A stretch of DNA of 64,000 nt from positions 1-64,000 of the forward strand of contig CALNHX010005274.1 in the NCBI GenBank assembly GCA_940337035.1, in the 5' to 3' direction. Under the pieces are notes generated by a model. The model ran no database searches. It saw only the letters and a program-made list of their open reading frames with translations, and was not told the DNA's origin. The number at the start of each line of letters is the position of its first letter. Position 1 is the first letter of the stretch. Shown piece by piece: positions 1-9,436 of the stretch. Source of the DNA: Agriotes lineatus (Eukaryota > Arthropoda > Insecta > Coleoptera > Elateridae). Made by a program: the position numbers and the translations under genes.

Positions 1-189
1 CCATCGGGGATTGGTTGACATCTCCCCTCTATTTTCTGAACGACTGCCCATCCCGGGAGCGTTTCACCTTGCATTCTTTACACCATGATTTTTAGTAATT
101 ATAGAATAGATAACAGATCTTTTTACCTATAAATAAATGATGCACTGTTAAGAAAATTCTTTTATGGGATACAAATTTGGTGTACTCAC

Positions 190-312
190 GTTGAAAATGT
201 CCATCAACCTATTAATAATTTGATCATTGCTTAGATCGGGTTTATCTCGTCTGAAATGTGTGTAGCACTTCAACACACTGCGTTTCGTCTCCGAAGACAC
301 AACTTTGGGCAT
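190..312 (-). pseudogene. N-terminal exon of a DDE transposase, degenerate
   Basis: A short reading frame starting at the ATG at 312 encodes a Lys/Arg-rich helix-turn-helix-like segment (MPKVVSSETKR..., then ...INRLMDIFN). Its layout resembles the N terminus of the intact transposase at 3624-4991 (a basic helix, about 30 residues, then a helix ending in a small polar residue). Reading toward lower coordinates, a GTGAGT splice donor falls at 184-189, so this may be exon 1 of a related element whose remainder lies left of the window. The sequence upstream of the ATG (about 368-395) contains ATTAGGAAA and GTCATAATGACATT, similar to the terminal sequence at 2938-2965. This is probably a truncated relative; the family assignment is inference from a short stretch. 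Confidence 0.4.
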
Positions 313-598
313 GCGGTTTATTAAATTTTTCACAATAATCACTTACACTATCACTTTATTTTTCAGAGATTAGGAAAGTGTCATAATGACATTTATAGCA
401 TATTTTTTTGACTTTTTGGTTTGGTACCATTGGCAACACGACATTTCAAATTTAGTTAGAAAAAGTTTGCCACCACAAAGAAATCAAGTATAACTACTGC
501 TTTGCTTAGTACTGCCAATTTAGGAAAAGAAAAGCATGGCAACCTATCGTTTTTTAAAAGATGGAATAGATTATAGTAAGTATTAGATATATGTAAGT

Positions 599-640
599 CA
601 TAGACGTACAGTGCCACCAACATAAACAGTGCTAACCTAA
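599..640. repeat. Fragment of the 2284-2706 foldback family
   Basis: CATAGACGTACAGTGCC followed by a CCAACATA-like stretch matches the inner arm of the foldback element at 2445-2706 (around 2618-2645). Only this short piece is present, so it is a truncated or diverged copy. Confidence 0.4.
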
Positions 641-1213
641 GAAAAAACAACACAACAATTTATGGTCAGTCGGTATTTTGTCTGATTGTGTAAGTTCATT
701 CTAAAGTACGTTTTTCTCCTATACAAATTTTCAAGGTCGAGATAAAATTGGCAAAACTGATTTTTTAAAAATTATTAGAAAATTAATTTTCATCAGGTTT
801 TTCTGTAAACGACTTGTGTCATTTTGAAATTTAAAATGAAATTGTCAGCTTTTCTTTTTTAAAAATGAATACGCGTAAAAAACGGAATCTTTTAAAATTA
901 AATGCAAAAAAGCAATTCTGAGGTGTGCAGAGGAACTGTTGGATCTGCAGCCCAACATGCCAGAAGAAGAAGTTTACGATCGATTACCTAAAAACAAAAC
1001 TCATTTAATGCCAGATTTTAATTTTCCCACCAATTTTTAGTTCTAAAAGTTACTAAAACAAATTCTACCAACATATTTTTTTAAAGTAATCCAAGTAATG
1101 CCAACATAAACTCTAAATTCTTTAAACTCCAAAATTTGTATAGGAAAAAAACGTACTTTAGTATAATTTTGTTTCTAATCCTGTATTTCTGCCTAATGTC
1201 TTGTGGAAGTTTT

Positions 1214-1370
1214 TTGAAACATTTAATAGTTATTTACTATACAAGTGGGATAACAGCATCATTAATATATGTGTGTGTAAGTTACAAACGAGTGCGTAGC
1301 ACGAGTTATGTAAGCACACAAGTATATTAATGATGCATTATCACACATGTATTGTACAAAATTTTATCTT
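1214..1370. repeat. Repeat segment A (inverted copy at 33213-33322)
   Basis: This stretch, including GCATCATTAATATA (1256-1269) and its inverted partner TATATTAATGATGC (1323-1336), recurs in reverse complement at about 33213-33322. The copy here carries 33 extra bases (1282-1314) flanked by GTAAG on both sides. In the 33 kb copy, segment A is directly followed by segments B and C; here they are separated by inserted DNA. Confidence 0.8.
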
Positions 1371-1727
1371 ACAGTAGCGCCTATTACCATACATTATACA
1401 ACTGTTTTCAGTGACTAAAATGAAGTTTTATTCACAAGTGAGTTTTCATTATTTATACTACTGAATTGTTGGTAGCATTGTCAAGCTATGTCAAATTTGT
1501 AATTTTCAGGTTAAGTTTTGCGTCAGTCTGTGTCAAATAACAAACAAAACCTAACCTACGAACCTCGAATTTGACATAGACTGACAATACACTTCAGTAC
1601 TGCCAATACACTTCAGTACTGTCAAACGTATATCACAAATCAGGGGCGACTAATTATAAATTTATTTCGCGACATATTCTGACTGCGCAAACTATTTAGG
1701 TACAAGAATTGCTACTGTAAGATAAAA
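1362..1727. repeat. Inverted repeat pair, 16-bp arms
   Basis: TTTTATCTTACAGTAGC near 1362-1379 is matched by its reverse complement near 1712-1727. The pair lies at the junction where the 33 kb copy of the repeat has no insertion. This suggests that at least part of 1371-1860 is an inserted foldback-type element. Confidence 0.5.
1487..1592. repeat. Foldback repeat core
   Basis: CTATGTCAAATTTG at the left and CGAATTTGACATAG at the right form inverted arms around AGGTTAAGTTTTGCGTCAG and AAACCTAACCT. The same arm sequence occurs in the larger foldback element at 2445-2706, so this is a shorter member of that family. Confidence 0.6.
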
Positions 1728-1740
1728 CGTCGTATATCAC

Positions 1741-1835
1741 ACGTGAGCGAAATGCCATATAAGCTCGTGAGAAATTGTATCGCTCGTGCTGGGGCACTCG
1801 CGATTCAAAATTCTCACTCGTAAATAATGATGCAT
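1741..1835. repeat. Hairpin module with CGCTCGTGC/GCACTCGCG core
   Basis: The core at about 1781-1802 reads CGCTCGTGC, four bases, then CACTCGCG. Its complement, GAGTGC-nnnn-GCACGAG, matches the core of the 33-bp segment at 1282-1314 (GAGTGC-GTA-GCACGAG). It is flanked by GAGCG and by CACTCGTAAATAATGATGC. The role is unknown. Confidence 0.45.
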
Positions 1836-1859
1836 TTCTCTCACTTATAATATAATCTA

Positions 1860-1946
1860 CTATTATCTACGACTGCCTAAAATTGAAAAAAGTGCATTAA
1901 GAGAAATGTCAGATCTGTCATTTTCAAAAATATTTTAGTAGGCAAT
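1860..1946. repeat. Repeat segment B (inverted copy at 33125-33206)
   Basis: The stretch from TATCTACGACTGCC to TTTTAGTAGGCAA, including GTCAGATCTGTCATTTTC, recurs in reverse complement at about 33125-33206. There it is contiguous with segments A and C. Confidence 0.8.
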
Positions 1947-1954
1947 AGTATATT

Positions 1955-2070
1955 AAAACACGAGTTTTATAAAAGTTGTATTTCGACACGAGTCCAGTTT
2001 GCAGCACGACTGCCGAAGGCAGGAGTGCTGTGAAGGAGGAGTGCTCGGAAGTTTTATAAAACAAGTTTTT
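1955..2070. repeat. Hairpin module with CTGCCGAAGGCAG core
   Basis: The outer arms are ACGAGTTTTATAAAAG and GAAGTTTTATAAAAC. The inner core GCACGACTGCCGAAGGCAGG forms a stem (CTGCC/GGCAG) with a GAA loop. The module lies inside DNA that is absent from the equivalent repeat at 33 kb. A 67-codon frame across it is not thought to be a gene. Confidence 0.5.
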
Positions 2071-2283
2071 TATGTAATTTTTTCTAATTTGCAAGTTAAA
2101 TACCGTTTTACTACAAATAAAACCAATTTTGGTAATTTAGGGAATTTAGTAACAGTTGGTAACAGTTTTATTGCAAAGCATACATTTAAAACAAAATTTT
2201 AAATTTGAATCAAGTAAACTCACCATAAATGTCATTTTTTGCAAGCGTTCGCACGTGAAATTGTAAAATTAGTGTGGATTACG

Positions 2284-2706
2284 CCCGTATTCATAGTCGT
2301 TCGCCAGAGGATCGCCGGCGACTCGCCAGAGTTTCGTTATGAATAGTATGTTGGCGGCACTGTACGTCTATGTCAAATTCGAGATTAGCAAGTTAGATTT
2401 TGTGTCACTTTCTGTCAAAATTGACGGAAAACCTAACCTGATAACCCGTATTCATAGTCGTTCGCCAGCGCATCGCCGGCGACTCGCCGGAGTTTCGTTA
2501 TGAATAGTATGTTGGCGGCACTGTACGTCTATGTCAAGTTCGAGGTTAGCAGGTTAGATTTTGTGTCAGTTTCTGTCAAAACTGACTGAAAACCTAACCT
2601 GATAACCTCGAATTTGACATAGACGTACAGTGCCGCCAACATACTATTCATAGCGAAACTCCGGCGAGTCGCCGGCGATCCGCTGGCGAACGACTATGAA
2701 TACGGG
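2284..2706. mobile_element. Foldback element with a duplicated left arm
   Basis: The sequence 2445-2706 is almost fully self-complementary: it begins CCCGTATTCATAGTCG and ends with the reverse complement CGACTATGAATACGGG. The arms run inward through GCCGGCGACTCGCC and GTTGGCGGCACTGTACG, and the loop lies near 2570. The left arm is also present once more as a direct copy at 2284-2444 (161 bp). There is no coding capacity. This looks like a MITE or foldback element with an extra arm; no target duplication was recognised with confidence. Confidence 0.8.
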
Positions 2707-2937
2707 TGTTAGTGTTTCACAATGAATTCAGAAATTTCCTGCACTCCGCCAGAAATACGGCAAATTGCCGAAAATGCTACGGTTAATTTACTGTCATTAA
2801 TGTCATTGGTTATAATCTTAAACTCACACTGACATTTCGTGCAATGTCACCAACCGAAAAAAAGTTGATTTCGGGTTTGGTAATGGTTCATGACCGCACT
2901 CAAAATGGATGCGGTAACGGCTTTGTTAAGACAGCAA

Positions 2938-3112
2938 ATTAGGAAAATGTCATTATGTCATTCATTTGACACTATTTCAGTTACGTAATGAAGTCATTAC
3001 ACATCTCAGTTGCATAATGAAACCATTACATAACTGAGTGATGTAATGAGCTTCATTACCTAACTGAAATAGTGTCAAATGAGTGACGTAATGCGTTACT
3101 TATCCCACTGGA
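2938..3112. mobile_element. Palindromic MITE (segment C), TCATTTGACACTATTTC ends
   Basis: The left arm (about 2950-3000) contains GTCATTCATTTGACACTATT and the right arm contains AGTGTCAAATGAGTGAC (about 3073-3090). The centre lies near 3030. The same terminal sequence bounds the larger element at about 32150-33125, so this is a short deletion derivative of it. It sits just left of the transposon at 3130. Confidence 0.7.
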
Positions 3113-3129
3113 GTAGATAAAGGTTATTA

Positions 3130-5315
3130 TAGTAGACGCAAAGATACTTCGGACAGAGCGAGCTTTAAAAGTTAAACCGCAAATGAGTTTACTATTGTTA
3201 GTCCGCTTAAGTCGTGCCAGGTATACGCAAAGGTGGGAATATTTCCAAGGTGGTATTTATTTCGTTTTGTAGTGAAGTTTCTACTTAATTTATATTTAAT
3301 TATCTAATAATATTGAATGACAAAATTAATTTTACTAGGTAAATAAACACATTATGCGATTATGCCCTGATTGAGGAATAAATTATTTTTGCTCAAATGA
3401 CATTCCTAGATAAGAGAAATCGACATTTAATGTTTCGTCGCGTCATATTGGCATTAAAGTATGTATTTACAACTACATCCCTTCCAGTAATTAGAATGAA
3501 AGATAAATTATATAAATCACTTGACTTGTCTTTACTTCCCAAATTTAATAATAACGTTGCTGTTATACTTTGACGCACGTTAATTATCATCTAGTATTTG
3601 TGTTGTGTTGTATTTTGTGGAATATGTGGAGACCATGGGATACTAATGAAATTGAGGATGAAGTTGAAGAAGTCGCTGCTCCATGTGATGAGTTAGAAGA
3701 AGTTGATGATGCGGGAGAGAGACCAAGCCAGCGATCAATGCATTTTTTATCCGACGATGCGAAAAACATAGCCTTGAATGTATACAACGCACTAATTTCT
3801 GAAGGAGAAAGCAATGTTGTGAGAAGAACTGCGTTTTTAACTAAAGTGCCAAAAAGTACGGTTTTTCAAATTGCGAAAAATCAAGCGCTGCCACGTAAAC
3901 GGTGTTCTGATTATGGGTGTCACAAAATATTAACAAAGCCTAATGAACATGCAATACGCGGCGTAGTTTATGACATGTATAAAACTAATGTGGTGCCAAC
4001 AATTAAAACTATTCATGATACGATCATTGGTGACATGGGTATAAATTGTTCAATGACGACATTAAGGACATCGCTAAAAAATATGGGATTTCGTTATAAG
4101 AAGATAGATAAAAGACAACAAATAATGGAATCTCCGCGGATTAGAAAATGGCGATGCGAATACTTACAACAGATAAAAAAGTTTCGGGAAGAACAGAGAC
4201 CGATATTTTACTTGGATGAAACTTGGTATGACACACATGATGTGGTTCAAAAAGGATGGACAGATAATTCTCGGAAATGCCAATTAGACATTCCACCTTC
4301 AAGAGGAAAACGTATTATAATTTTACATGTAGGCTCTGAGATGGGATGGGTGAACGATGGTCTCCTATTATCTGCGAAAAATATAAGAGACTGTCGATTG
4401 GACTACCATGAAGACATGAATTCAGATGTGTTTGAGTCGTGGTTTTCAAATAAGCTGTTACCAAATTTGCCACCTAATAGTGTGATCGTTATGGACAACG
4501 CCAGTTATCACTCAAGGCTTGCTGAAAAAGTGCCAAATAGTAATTCTACTAAAGCAGAAATTACAGATTTTCTTTACAAGAACAACATGTATTTTCAAGA
4601 AACTTACAATAAGAATCAATTACTGGAAGTGTTGTCCATTAAGAAGTTCTCTAAAAAATATGTAGTAGACACCATAGCTACAGAACTAGGCCATAGGGTT
4701 TTAAGATTGCCACCATATCATTGTTGTATGAATCCTATAGAAATGATATGGGCAGGATTAAAAACACACATTCGAAAACGTAACCAATGCCCCAAGTTTA
4801 GTGAGAAAATGATAGAAATAATTAAAGAAGAAGTTAATAAAATTCATGTAAATAGCTGGAAAAACTGTGTTCGGCATGTGATTGGCATTGAAGACCAATT
4901 TTTTAAATTTATTGATATTCCAGAATTAATTATTAATTTAAGAGACAGCGATAGTGACGATTGGCCATGTGATAGCGATAACGAAAATTAATTTATATAT
5001 TGTACTCATAATTGTTGTTTTTTGTATATATCAATCAATAAACTGTAGTTATTTGTTGCATATACATATTTTCTATAATTTTTTGTCTTTCTTGATTGTA
5101 TCTTTTTTTATTAACAATGTTGTTAAATAAAAATAATAAGTTTTTAAACACTAACAAACATTGCGTTTCCGTAGCCGCATTTCGATTTTAAGGATATGGA
5201 TTTGCTTGTGAACTATTACAAAGGGATTGTCGTGTGTACAACATAATCCCACCTGCCATGCTCATTAACCTTTAAGTAGTAGCCTGAGGCGTCCGAAATA
5301 TCTTTGCTCCAACTA
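3130..5315 (+). mobile_element. IS630/Tc1/mariner transposon, DD82E (Sailor-like), apparently complete
   Basis: The left end TAGTAGACGCAAAGATACTT and the right end (reverse complement TAGTTGGAGCAAAGATATTT) continue into CGGAC. They agree at all but four of about 25 positions. Each is flanked by TA (3128-3129 and 5316-5317), the target duplication typical of the superfamily. The internal part carries a single uninterrupted transposase (3624-4991). A second, weaker inward similarity (AGGTGGGA on each side) suggests subterminal inverted sites. The intact frame and recognisable ends suggest a fairly recent or still mobile copy. Confidence 0.85.
3624..4991 (+). CDS. DDE transposase of the DD82E (Sailor-like) IS630/Tc1/mariner group
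   Basis: This would be the enzyme that excises and reinserts the surrounding element (3130-5315). The frame is open upstream to a TTG at 3570, but the first ATG is at 3624, giving 455 residues. It shows an acidic N terminus, a helix-turn-helix region (about residues 42-90, ending ...KVPKSTVFQIAKNQ), a second DNA-binding region (about 125-160), and then an RNase H-fold catalytic domain. Catalytic residues are Asp198 in FYLDETW, Asp291 in VIVMDNASYHS and Glu373 in MNPIEMIWAG. The second Asp and the Glu are 81 residues apart, far more than the 34 of Tc1, which fits the DD82E group known as Sailor. The LPPYHC motif precedes the Glu. No stops or frameshifts are seen. A weak AATAAA follows about 45 bp after the stop. 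The group name rests on spacing and motifs, not on a search. Confidence 0.88.
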   Translation: MWRPWDTNEIEDEVEEVAAPCDELEEVDDAGERPSQRSMHFLSDDAKNIALNVYNALISEGESNVVRRTAFLTKVPKSTVFQIAKNQALPRKRCSDYGCHKILTKPNEHAIRGVVYDMYKTNVVPTIKTIHDTIIGDMGINCSMTTLRTSLKNMGFRYKKIDKRQQIMESPRIRKWRCEYLQQIKKFREEQRPIFYLDETWYDTHDVVQKGWTDNSRKCQLDIPPSRGKRIIILHVGSEMGWVNDGLLLSAKNIRDCRLDYHEDMNSDVFESWFSNKLLPNLPPNSVIVMDNASYHSRLAEKVPNSNSTKAEITDFLYKNNMYFQETYNKNQLLEVLSIKKFSKKYVVDTIATELGHRVLRLPPYHCCMNPIEMIWAGLKTHIRKRNQCPKFSEKMIEIIKEEVNKIHVNSWKNCVRHVIGIEDQFFKFIDIPELIINLRDSDSDDWPCDSDNEN

Positions 5316-5499
5316 TACCATAAAATCGGTAGTCTCTTTCTTTGTATCTTTGTTCGCTATCTCCTCCGAAGATACTGGACCGATTAAAGTGTATGATAGC
5401 TTAAAATTTTGATAATTTTTAGACAGATCGTAGACTGGTTTTTATTTTCAGAAAAAGTACGAAAAAGTGAAGTAAAATTAAACTATATTTAATTTAATT

Positions 5500-5540
5500 A
5501 AATCGTGTAATTAGCGAAGCGAAGCGTAGCTCTTGTGATT
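5500..5540. repeat. Short GCGAAGCGAAGCG hairpin-like sequence
   Basis: CGTGTAATTAGCGAAGCG followed by AAGCGTAGCTC resembles the GC-rich cores of the other hairpin modules in this window. The outer arms are poorly developed. Confidence 0.25.
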
Positions 5541-5739
5541 CACTGGTTTGTTATAAAATTCTTATTTTACTTGGCTTGTAGTTGCATTGAGGTTAGGTAT
5601 ACATTGTCAAAATATTACGTCAATGTTTGTCAATAATTTGCGATGTGGAGCGCAGTTTTTCTATATAGGTATAAGAACATTTAATGTTTGTGTTATTTAT
5701 TTGTGAAAAATGTATACATTACGCTAAATTTATACCTTC

Positions 5740-6040
5740 TCAGTGTATAACTTCTCGGTTTGGTTCTGGAGTTACTATAATTCCAACCCCTTTCTTTGCT
5801 GTCATCGTTGTGTGTAACTCAAACATATTCCATAACATCATTACCTTCTAGTTTGTTATGTCTCTCCGTTTTCAGTCTTTTCGCTTCACTCAAATCAATT
5901 ATGTCAAGCTTGTATTTCTTCAGTTTATCTATAATTTCTGCTTCTTATCCTGTTAAGTTTGCGACGTTCCACGTAGCAAATCGTATCCCATTCATCAAGT
6001 CTTCTTCTACTATTCATGTCTTTTCCGAGGCTATTCTTAT
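5740..6040 (-). pseudogene. RTE-like LINE, apurinic endonuclease start, broken
   Basis: On the minus strand, IRFATWNVANLTG then EIIDKLKKYKLDIIDLSE and KRLKTERHNKLEG match the beginning of the endonuclease domain of RTE-like non-LTR retrotransposons (consensus RxATWNVRTL...LDIIGLSETK). The Glu after LS is retained. At least two stop codons interrupt the reading frame, so this is a dead 5' fragment. No reverse transcriptase follows; a mariner relic lies next to it. Confidence 0.6.
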
Positions 6041-6129
6041 TCTTGGCTAGGAATAGTACGGAGCGTTCAAATATAAATTATAATTTAATATTTATTCAAA
6101 AACAACCACAAGGACTCTAATGTATATCA

Positions 6130-6780
6130 TGACATTTTTCTAGTCAGTCTCCCTCTCTTTTAATAAACTGGTGCCATCTTTCCGGAAGTTTCTGTATTCC
6201 ACGAGAAACATTTTTTTTAGCTACTGTTACACCCATTCCCGAACAATTTCGATGACTTCTTCATTACAACGAGGTATTTTTCTCCTAGAAACTCTTTTAA
6301 GGGTCCAAACAGACAAAAAACTGATGCAGCAAGGTTCGAAGTATATGCTAAATGGGGCACCATGATCCATTTAAATTTTTGAATGGTAGTCAGCGTGTGA
6401 ATAGCGAAATGGGGTCGAGCATTATCCTGTAAGACATAGACAGAGAATTCGTGTTTTTTTCAAGTTACCCCTATTGATATTTATTGCAAAAGGAATATCG
6501 ACGATTATTTTAAATAAGTGCGTTTTACTCTGTCAGGATTCTCTTCTGTTATCAATGTTTTTAGACGACGAGAATGCGGTTCATTTTCGGCACAGTTGCA
6601 GTCATCTTTAAACGCTTTACTCCTTTTGTAAACGCTTATGTCTGATAGTGATTGTGCATCAAACTGTCTTTTAACTCTTACACCAATTTCTTTTAGTATG
6701 ATATCTTCCTTGATAAGAAATTTACTAATAATGAGTTGTTCGACGCTTGAATGCACTCCCACTTCACTCATGCTTGCCAA
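6130..6780 (-). pseudogene. mariner transposase, N- and C-terminal pieces
   Basis: The minus-strand frame 6505-6780 contains EQLIISKFLIKEDIILKEIG and EENPDRVKR, matching the helix-turn-helix N terminus of SETMAR-type mariner transposases. Downstream, about 6130-6470, other frames give VYVLQDNARPHFAIHTL, then KWIMVPHLAYTSNLA and FGPLKEFLGEK. These are the second catalytic Asp region and the region around the usual third acidic residue, where the SPDLAP consensus is degraded. The segment between (first catalytic Asp) is missing, so the copy is internally deleted and frameshifted. It cannot make a working enzyme. Confidence 0.7.
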
Positions 6781-7411
6781 TTGAACAAAAATGAATTGTA
6801 ACTACTGAATGAAGTTAGATCTTGTTCCAAAGCATTAATTAATGTATACAACTTATGTGCATGTCTTTGTCCTTTGGCGCGCAATTCAAATTATAATTCA
6901 TATATTTGAACTCTCCTCGTAGCAGTGCATAACAAAATCAAAGAAAGGCAATTAACATTGTGTGGGCATTTTAATAAAATAGTCGATGAAATATAAGTGA
7001 AAAAGATTTTTTTGTGAGAAAACAGTAAAAAAATGCCAAAAAGATCAGCCACAATTCATTAAAGCAGAAGTGCCAAATAAATTGGACAAGGATCAACCTC
7101 GACACCTACGGTTAAAAGAGGAACAGACTATGTAATTTCAAGTAAAACATATTTTTTCTCACTATTAACTAACTGGAAACATCTACCGTCACAAAAATTG
7201 GTTATGCCTTTTTTCTGTTAAGTGGCCATATAGCAACTAGTAGCTACTACTTCTAGTTAAGATTTTTTGTTCATTAACTCGTTTGTACCTCTTACCAATT
7301 CACCGACTTGTCACCAAGAAATTAACAAGAGCCCTACAAAACGTTATGTTTTATCTTGATAATCTTAAACTGTAACAATGGAAACGCAATCATTGTATTA
7401 GTTTTACTTAC

Positions 7412-8539
7412 CCATAAACTATCCTGGCACGATATAGACATCATTCCTATGCTCTCAACTCGATCGAGAGCATACAAAACGATAGACGTAACAAAGACTG
7501 AGGTAACCAAAAGTAACCAAAGACTTCCATCGAATGGATCTAGAACTCGACCCAGCTCTCTCCTCAGATTTGTGTCATGGATGTACAGAAAATAATAGCC
7601 TTCAAACCAATACTGCCGAGTAAAGGTGCTCCTCTCCGCACGCTCCGACGTAGCGGATATTCCGCCAATTACAAAATCCACCTTAGCATCTGCCAAATCG
7701 TGCATGAGAGGCGCGTAGTTTGGATACAATATCAAAATAAACGTAAAATTGAGCCTCGACGCCATCATTTGTATGAGGTCGTGCTCGCTTCCCTTTGATT
7801 TGGTACAGACCGTGACAGCACGGTTTTCAATAAGCTTTTCCTCAGATTCCTCGCACCAAATAAATGGGAAGTACTCAGTAAAAGCCACCTTAAATATGTG
7901 TTTTTCGAAGTTCTCGAAGAACTTCTTGTCGAAGTACAGCTTCGACTTCACAGCCTGAACGTTACTGGAAGCAATTTCGACGAGCCTCTTGCTGGACCTT
8001 CCACAGAAATAACACATTGAGGTTATCTTCACTTCAAACTCGGATGTGAAGTAAATTACCAGCACTTTTCCGAAAACTTCAAGCTGGTGGTTCGATCTTA
8101 AGAAGTCGAGGCCAGTGTGTAAAGTTGTCAATACAAACAGCGCTTCGTCTTGTTCATTAACGTTTTCCGTCGAATTCAGGAACCAGGAAAATGATTCCAT
8201 CTCTTGGAGAACGATCACGTTGAGTATTTTCTGAACCAAGGGCCTTTCAAACAAGTCTTCGGTTTCGATTCCATCCTCGTAGCAAATCAACTTCACGCTT
8301 TTCATGATTCGCGAATTTACATTCTGCATAATCTTCTCCACCAAGTTCCAGTTGCGCCTATCGAAGTGCATAATTATTTCCGATTCCGTGTGAGCACATA
8401 TGATGTCGCCTATGTAGGTCGTAAAGTTGGTTTTATCGAAGAAACCATTTTCGTGATCCTCACCGAAATTGTGGTAGCCCGCCTTAATCGATGCCGAATT
8501 ATTGAGGACGAGGCAAAACAACACCAACGCTCTAAACAT
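7412..8539 (-). CDS. Ionotropic receptor (chemosensory), 5' exon: N-terminal domain, S1 lobe and TM1
   Basis: Ionotropic receptors are insect ligand-gated channels related to glutamate receptors, placed in the dendritic membrane of chemosensory neurons. The ATG at 8539 starts a signal peptide (MFRALVLFCLVLNNSAS). A divergent extracellular domain follows. About residues 216-335 form the S1 half of the ligand-binding domain (VAFTEYFPFIW, GSEHDLIQMMASRLNF, DFVIGGISATSERAERSTFT). A membrane segment (about 339-359, SLWLLLVTSVFVTSIVLYAL) is TM1. After ...SCQDSLW (codon 376) a GTAAGT donor lies at 7406-7411, so the exon ends in phase 0. The pore loop, TM2, S2 and TM3 must lie in later exons. None was found between 1 and 7400, where transposons abound, so the gene either has a long intron leaving the window or is truncated. 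No frame damage is visible in this exon. Confidence 0.85.
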
Positions 8540-9436
8540 GTCTTGTTTTCCAAGTCGTTACTCAAATCTGTGCCTGAGAAGTGTTATGGGTGTGAATAAA
8601 ATATCAGCTCTGGACAGTGATGAATCGAAATCAGCGGGTTATTTGTTCAGCTCGCCTGTCGCTTAGAAGCGAAAACGCCAATCTTAGTTAATAACACATG
8701 CGCTCGTTCATCATTTCATTTGCCTTTTTTTATTTGTATTTGGCGTGGGTATTGATTGTCAGTGTTTGCTCTGCCAGAATTATCGCACGCAGGCAATTAA
8801 CCGTGAATAACTCCCGCATGTCCAGTCTCTAAATAGTGTAACAAGCACTGCTTATCGCTGCTATATTTGAAATTGTATAAACATTGCATCCCTTTTTGAA
8901 AAATACGAGACCTACCATTGTGCTTCACATGTATATTTGAACACAAAAAAATGGATGTTTAATGCATAGGTGTATTATTTTTGGTCTGAAGTTAATCCAG
9001 CACGTTGTTACTTCAGAACAACATAACTTCCCTAGAAAAATAGATAAATGTCAAAATATAGTCAACCAGGTTTAACGCTGTCATATTCCACTAATTTATT
9101 AGACCAGTATAACGATATACAACCACAAAAATATCGACTTTTATGTAAATGAAACGTATGGATGGAAAGAATTCAAAATTACTGTTACAATAGTTGAAGA
9201 AATTGCGATAACAATCATTCTAAATTAACGTGTGTTTATCTATAGAGTATATACTTGTTCAAACCATTAATTATCAAAATTATACAAATCCAGCACAAAC
9301 GTTAGTAAACTTGCAGTTAAATATTAGTGAAGCAAGGGAATTTAAAACATATATAAATATACATTTTTATCATTATTAGCTGCAAATTTACTAAATTGTT
9401 AATTTTTAATAAAAAGCTGTATAACCAATTCTCATT

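Noticed and set aside
930..1020. Short coding-like stretch (EELLDLQPNMPEEEVYDRL)
   Set aside because: Too short and isolated; no family recognised and stops on both sides.
7356..8599. Several plus-strand frames across the receptor exon
   Set aside because: They are antisense shadows of the minus-strand ionotropic receptor coding sequence.
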